A stretch of 7,251 nt of DNA. Origin: an uncultured Armatimonadota bacterium (lineage in GTDB: Bacteria; Armatimonadota; Fimbriimonadia; Fimbriimonadales; Fimbriimonadaceae). The stretch is taken from NCBI GenBank assembly GCA_946478935.1, contig CAMLEL010000118.1, forward strand, positions 1 through 7,251. Direction: 5' to 3'. The position numbers were made by a program, and so were the translations under genes. The notes under the pieces were generated by a model. The model was not told the DNA's origin and searched no databases. It saw only the letters and a list, made by a program, of their open reading frames with translations. Below are positions 6,454 through 7,251 of the stretch, in pieces (the stretch's first letter is position 1; every line of letters starts with the position of its first letter).

Positions 6454-6529
6454 GCGCTCGTAGCTCAGTGGATAGAGCATCAGCTTGCGGAGCTGAGGGT
6501 CGGAGGTTCGAGTCCTCTCGAGCGCGCCA
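6454..6529 (+). tRNA. tRNA-Arg, anticodon GCG, CCA encoded
   Basis: All arms fold. The acceptor stem is GCGCTCG (6454-6460) with CGAGCGC (6519-6525), seven perfect pairs. The D stem is GCTC/GAGC (6463-6466 with 6475-6478). The anticodon stem is TCAGC/GCTGA (6480-6484 with 6492-6496), and the T stem is GGAGG/CCTCT with one G-U pair (6502-6506 with 6514-6518) around TTCGAGT. The anticodon loop is TTGCGGA (6485-6491), so the anticodon is GCG (6487-6489), reading CGC and CGU. Arginine identity is supported by A20 in the D loop, C35, G37 and a G discriminator at 6526; CCA follows at 6527-6529. G34 is unusual, because most bacteria use ACG with inosine for these codons. No terminator with a T-run is seen downstream. 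Confidence 0.96.
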
Positions 6530-6544
6530 TTCTCCAGTGGTCCA

Positions 6545-6589
6545 TTCTGGACAGATGGGTAACAAAACGTTCCGGACACATAGGTTACA
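6545..6589. repeat. Imperfect 20-bp tandem direct repeat in the IS terminus
   Basis: The two copies, 6545-6564 and 6570-6589, match at 16 of 20 positions and are 25 bp apart. Shared cores are TTC-x-GGACA and GGT-x-ACA. Such repeats at the element's end are likely transposase-binding sites. The inner copy overlaps the end of the transposase frame. Confidence 0.75.
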
Positions 6590-6701
6590 CCTTGATGACT
6601 GAGAACGAATTCTCCGGAGGCTGCAGCGACCTCTCCTCAAGGTCGGTGTACCCTAGGTCGTAGTCCATGAAGGACACGAGCACACGTTGAGAGAGGAAAC
6701 C
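6585..6701 (-). pseudogene. IS481-family transposase, C-terminal fragment
   Basis: On the minus strand the frame reads LVSFMDYDLGYTDLEERSLQ, then PPENSFSVIKV and a TAA at 6585-6587. I recognise the pattern LVSFMDYDLGYFD-E-..-LQPLENPFGPKV, which closes many IS481-type transposases downstream of the DDE integrase core. Only about 38 residues are recognisable. The catalytic D, D and E residues and the N-terminal helix-turn-helix are gone. Upstream the frame becomes unlike the family and soon hits a TGA at 6741-6743 inside the arsR-type gene. Relatives often read KVLPMS here; the TAA may be a TTA leucine codon changed by one base, since the neighbouring repeat copy carries TTA at the same place. 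Confidence 0.75.
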
Positions 6702-6726
6702 TTCAAATCCTATTGGGCCAGCGATT

Positions 6727-7059
6727 CTAAACTGCTTTATTCAGCGACCGCTCCGCGATGTTGCACTCGGAGCGGACCAGCGCCAGGAGTCCTGGGAATT
6801 GCTCTTCCAACTCCGGTTCCCGCACTTTCGTCAGGCGCTGCGTTCCGATCAAACGCGTCTGAGTGATTCCAGATTCTCTAAGAATGCGCAAGTGATGGCT
6901 GAGTGTCGACTTGGGCGTAACAGAGCAAATGCTTTTGCACGATAGTTCGCCGTGCTGCAATAGCCTGCCTACAATCCGCATCCGCACCGGATCGCCCAAG
7001 GCGCAGAGCACTTTGCTCAAGTCCAAGGAGCCCACTACCGACAAACCCAACTCGTCCAT
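6727..7059 (-). CDS. ArsR/SmtB-family transcriptional repressor
   Basis: This 110-residue winged-helix DNA-binding protein has the typical size of ArsR regulators. LSKVLCALGDPVRMRIVGRLL (14-34) is the classic first helices, followed by the helix-turn-helix ending in the recognition helix PKSTLSHHLRILRESGI (49-65) and the wing (TRLIGTQRLTKVRE, 68-81). EEQFPGLLALV (85-95) closes the dimer helix. The canonical ELCVCDL metal site of arsenic and cadmium sensors is absent. Instead there are Cys19, Cys41, Cys45 (SCKSIC) and Cys99, so a thiol, redox or alternative metal signal is possible but unproven. The start ATG 7059 has no Shine-Dalgarno site; a TACAAT box lies 10 bases upstream. A dyad overlapping that box points to autorepression. 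The divergent gene encodes an exported CxxCH protein and is the best candidate target. The gene is intact although an IS relic abuts its 3' end. Confidence 0.9.
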   Translation of the reverse strand: MDELGLSVVGSLDLSKVLCALGDPVRMRIVGRLLQHGELSCKSICSVTPKSTLSHHLRILRESGITQTRLIGTQRLTKVREPELEEQFPGLLALVRSECNIAERSLNKAV

Positions 7060-7061
7060 TA

Positions 7062-7079
7062 GTTCGATAATTGTAGAAC
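7062..7079. promoter_or_regulatory. Candidate ArsR-type operator (18-bp dyad)
   Basis: GTTCGATAATTGTAGAAC is an AT-rich inverted repeat with seven of nine pairs matched, centred on AATT. It overlaps the TACAAT box of the repressor gene and ends 4 bases before the -35 of the divergent gene. AT-rich dyads of this kind are usual operators for ArsR proteins, so autoregulation and control of the divergent gene are plausible. Binding is inferred. Confidence 0.5.
7070..7075 (-). promoter_or_regulatory. -10 box of the arsR-type gene
   Basis: On the minus strand TACAAT (five of six with TATAAT) ends 10 bases before ATG 7059. The mRNA would carry only about three untranslated bases. No good -35 is seen at the expected distance. 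Confidence 0.4.
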
Positions 7080-7083
7080 AACT

Positions 7084-7113
7084 TTGAACCTCGGGGGCGA
7101 AATCTCGTATAAC
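7084..7113 (+). promoter_or_regulatory. Promoter of the exported CxxCH protein gene
   Basis: TTGAAC (7084-7089) and TATAAC (7108-7113) are separated by 18 bases and each match the sigma-70 consensus at four or five of six positions. The -10 ends 7 bases before ATG 7121, so transcription should begin at or one base before the start codon, giving a leaderless mRNA. The absence of a clear Shine-Dalgarno site agrees with this. Confidence 0.6.
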
Positions 7114-7120
7114 CGGAACG

Positions 7121-7251
7121 ATGAACCGATTCGTGGCGACAATCTACGTTGGGTGTTTTGCTACCGCAACTGGCGTGATGATTGCGGAGGCCCGACCCGT
7201 CTACGCTCGCCAGGAGGCCAAACCGTGCGGCTTCTGCCACGTTCGAGCGAG
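7121..7251 (+). CDS. Exported c-type cytochrome-like protein, N-terminal part (3' end outside window)
   Basis: Forty-three residues are visible from ATG 7121. The N-terminus looks like a Sec signal peptide: MNR, a hydrophobic stretch (FVATIYVGCFATATGVMIA, 4-22), then AEARPVYA with a likely cut after Ala29. Soon after comes KPCGFCHVR, in which Cys36, Cys39 and His40 form CxxCH, the covalent heme c attachment motif. A heme-binding periplasmic protein or a CxxCH electron carrier is therefore likely, but with the rest missing the family and axial ligands cannot be judged, and a short CxxCH can occur by chance. Cys11 is too near the N-terminus to be a lipobox cysteine. Transcription probably starts at the ATG. 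The divergent ArsR-type repressor is the probable regulator. Confidence 0.65.
   Translation, partial: MNRFVATIYVGCFATATGVMIAEARPVYARQEAKPCGFCHVRA

Larger units (their letters stand above)
6538..6701 (-). mobile_element. Relic of an IS481-family insertion sequence (transposase 3' end and one terminus)
   Basis: The stretch between the tRNA and the arsR-type gene holds no intact gene. It carries the last part of an IS481-type transposase frame on the minus strand and, beyond its stop, tandem terminal sequences (GGACA, GGGTAACA, TTCCGGACAC, AGGTTACA on the plus strand) of the type I recall at ends of this IS group. The outer boundary is put near TGGTCCATTCTGG (6538 onward), about 8 bp after the tRNA CCA; this is inferred. 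The other end of the element is missing: homology fades near 6701, just before the arsR-type gene. Neither a second inverted repeat nor a target duplication can be found. Confidence 0.65.

Noticed and set aside
6533..6551. tRNA terminator hairpin TCCAG...CTGGA
   Set aside because: The stem is five pairs, has no T-run after it and lies within the presumed IS terminus.
6347..6640. Minus-strand 97-residue open frame covering the tRNA
   Set aside because: It runs antisense through the tRNA gene and contains the familiar spurious ARED-SNLRPSAPQADALS-type translation of tRNA antisense.
6628..6644. Hairpin GACCT...AGGTC as a terminator
   Set aside because: It is a short stem without a T-run and falls in the transposase coding relic; probably chance.
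1..7251. CRISPR array, riboswitch, origin or phage genes
   Set aside because: No regularly spaced repeats, long structured leader, DnaA-box cluster or phage-type genes were seen on either strand.

Overview
This is a 7.25 kb bacterial chromosomal window of moderately high GC. It holds nine protein genes (two cut by the window edges), one tRNA gene and the decayed end of an insertion sequence. FlhA shows a flagellated bacterium. The acyl-ACP-reductase-like protein of the cyanobacterial AAR type, beside a 'quinate 5-dehydrogenase'-like protein, is a pairing I associate with Firmicutes and with deep-branching groups such as Armatimonadota or Chloroflexota. Together with the HEAT, TPR and WD40 proteins this makes a non-cyanobacterial, possibly Armatimonadota-like genome my best guess. 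That is an impression only; no marker gene here settles the phylum.

Left part (1-2878): two same-strand genes come first, the tail of a 'quinate 5-dehydrogenase'-like protein and then a 365-residue AAR-like oxidoreductase with a TTG start. The second runs tail to tail into a minus-strand gene for a membrane-anchored HEAT-repeat protein, and the two stop codons physically overlap. A short plus-strand gene for a 51-residue membrane protein (2723-2878), with a strong Shine-Dalgarno site, lies between the HEAT gene and flhA.

Middle (2886-6414): flhA, the large export-gate subunit of the flagellar type III secretion system, is on the minus strand. It starts at 5033 rather than at the longest possible start. 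It shares a 40-bp upstream region, containing the palindromic TATA box CTATATAG, with a divergent TPR gene. The TPR gene is followed 19 bp later by a gene for a cytoplasmic seven-bladed WD40 propeller, so the two probably form an operon. No other flagellar gene is visible, so flhA may be separated from the usual flagellar cluster.

Right part (6411-7251): a tRNA-Arg with the unusual anticodon GCG sits behind a perfect TATAAT box whose -35 overlaps the WD40 stop codon. About 8 bp beyond its CCA end lies the relic of an IS481-family element: the last part of the transposase frame plus the tandem repeats of the element's end. Next come an ArsR-family repressor (minus) and, divergent from it, the start of an exported protein with a CxxCH c-type heme motif. 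The space between them carries an 18-bp dyad and promoter boxes placed so close to the start codons that the mRNAs should be leaderless or nearly so.
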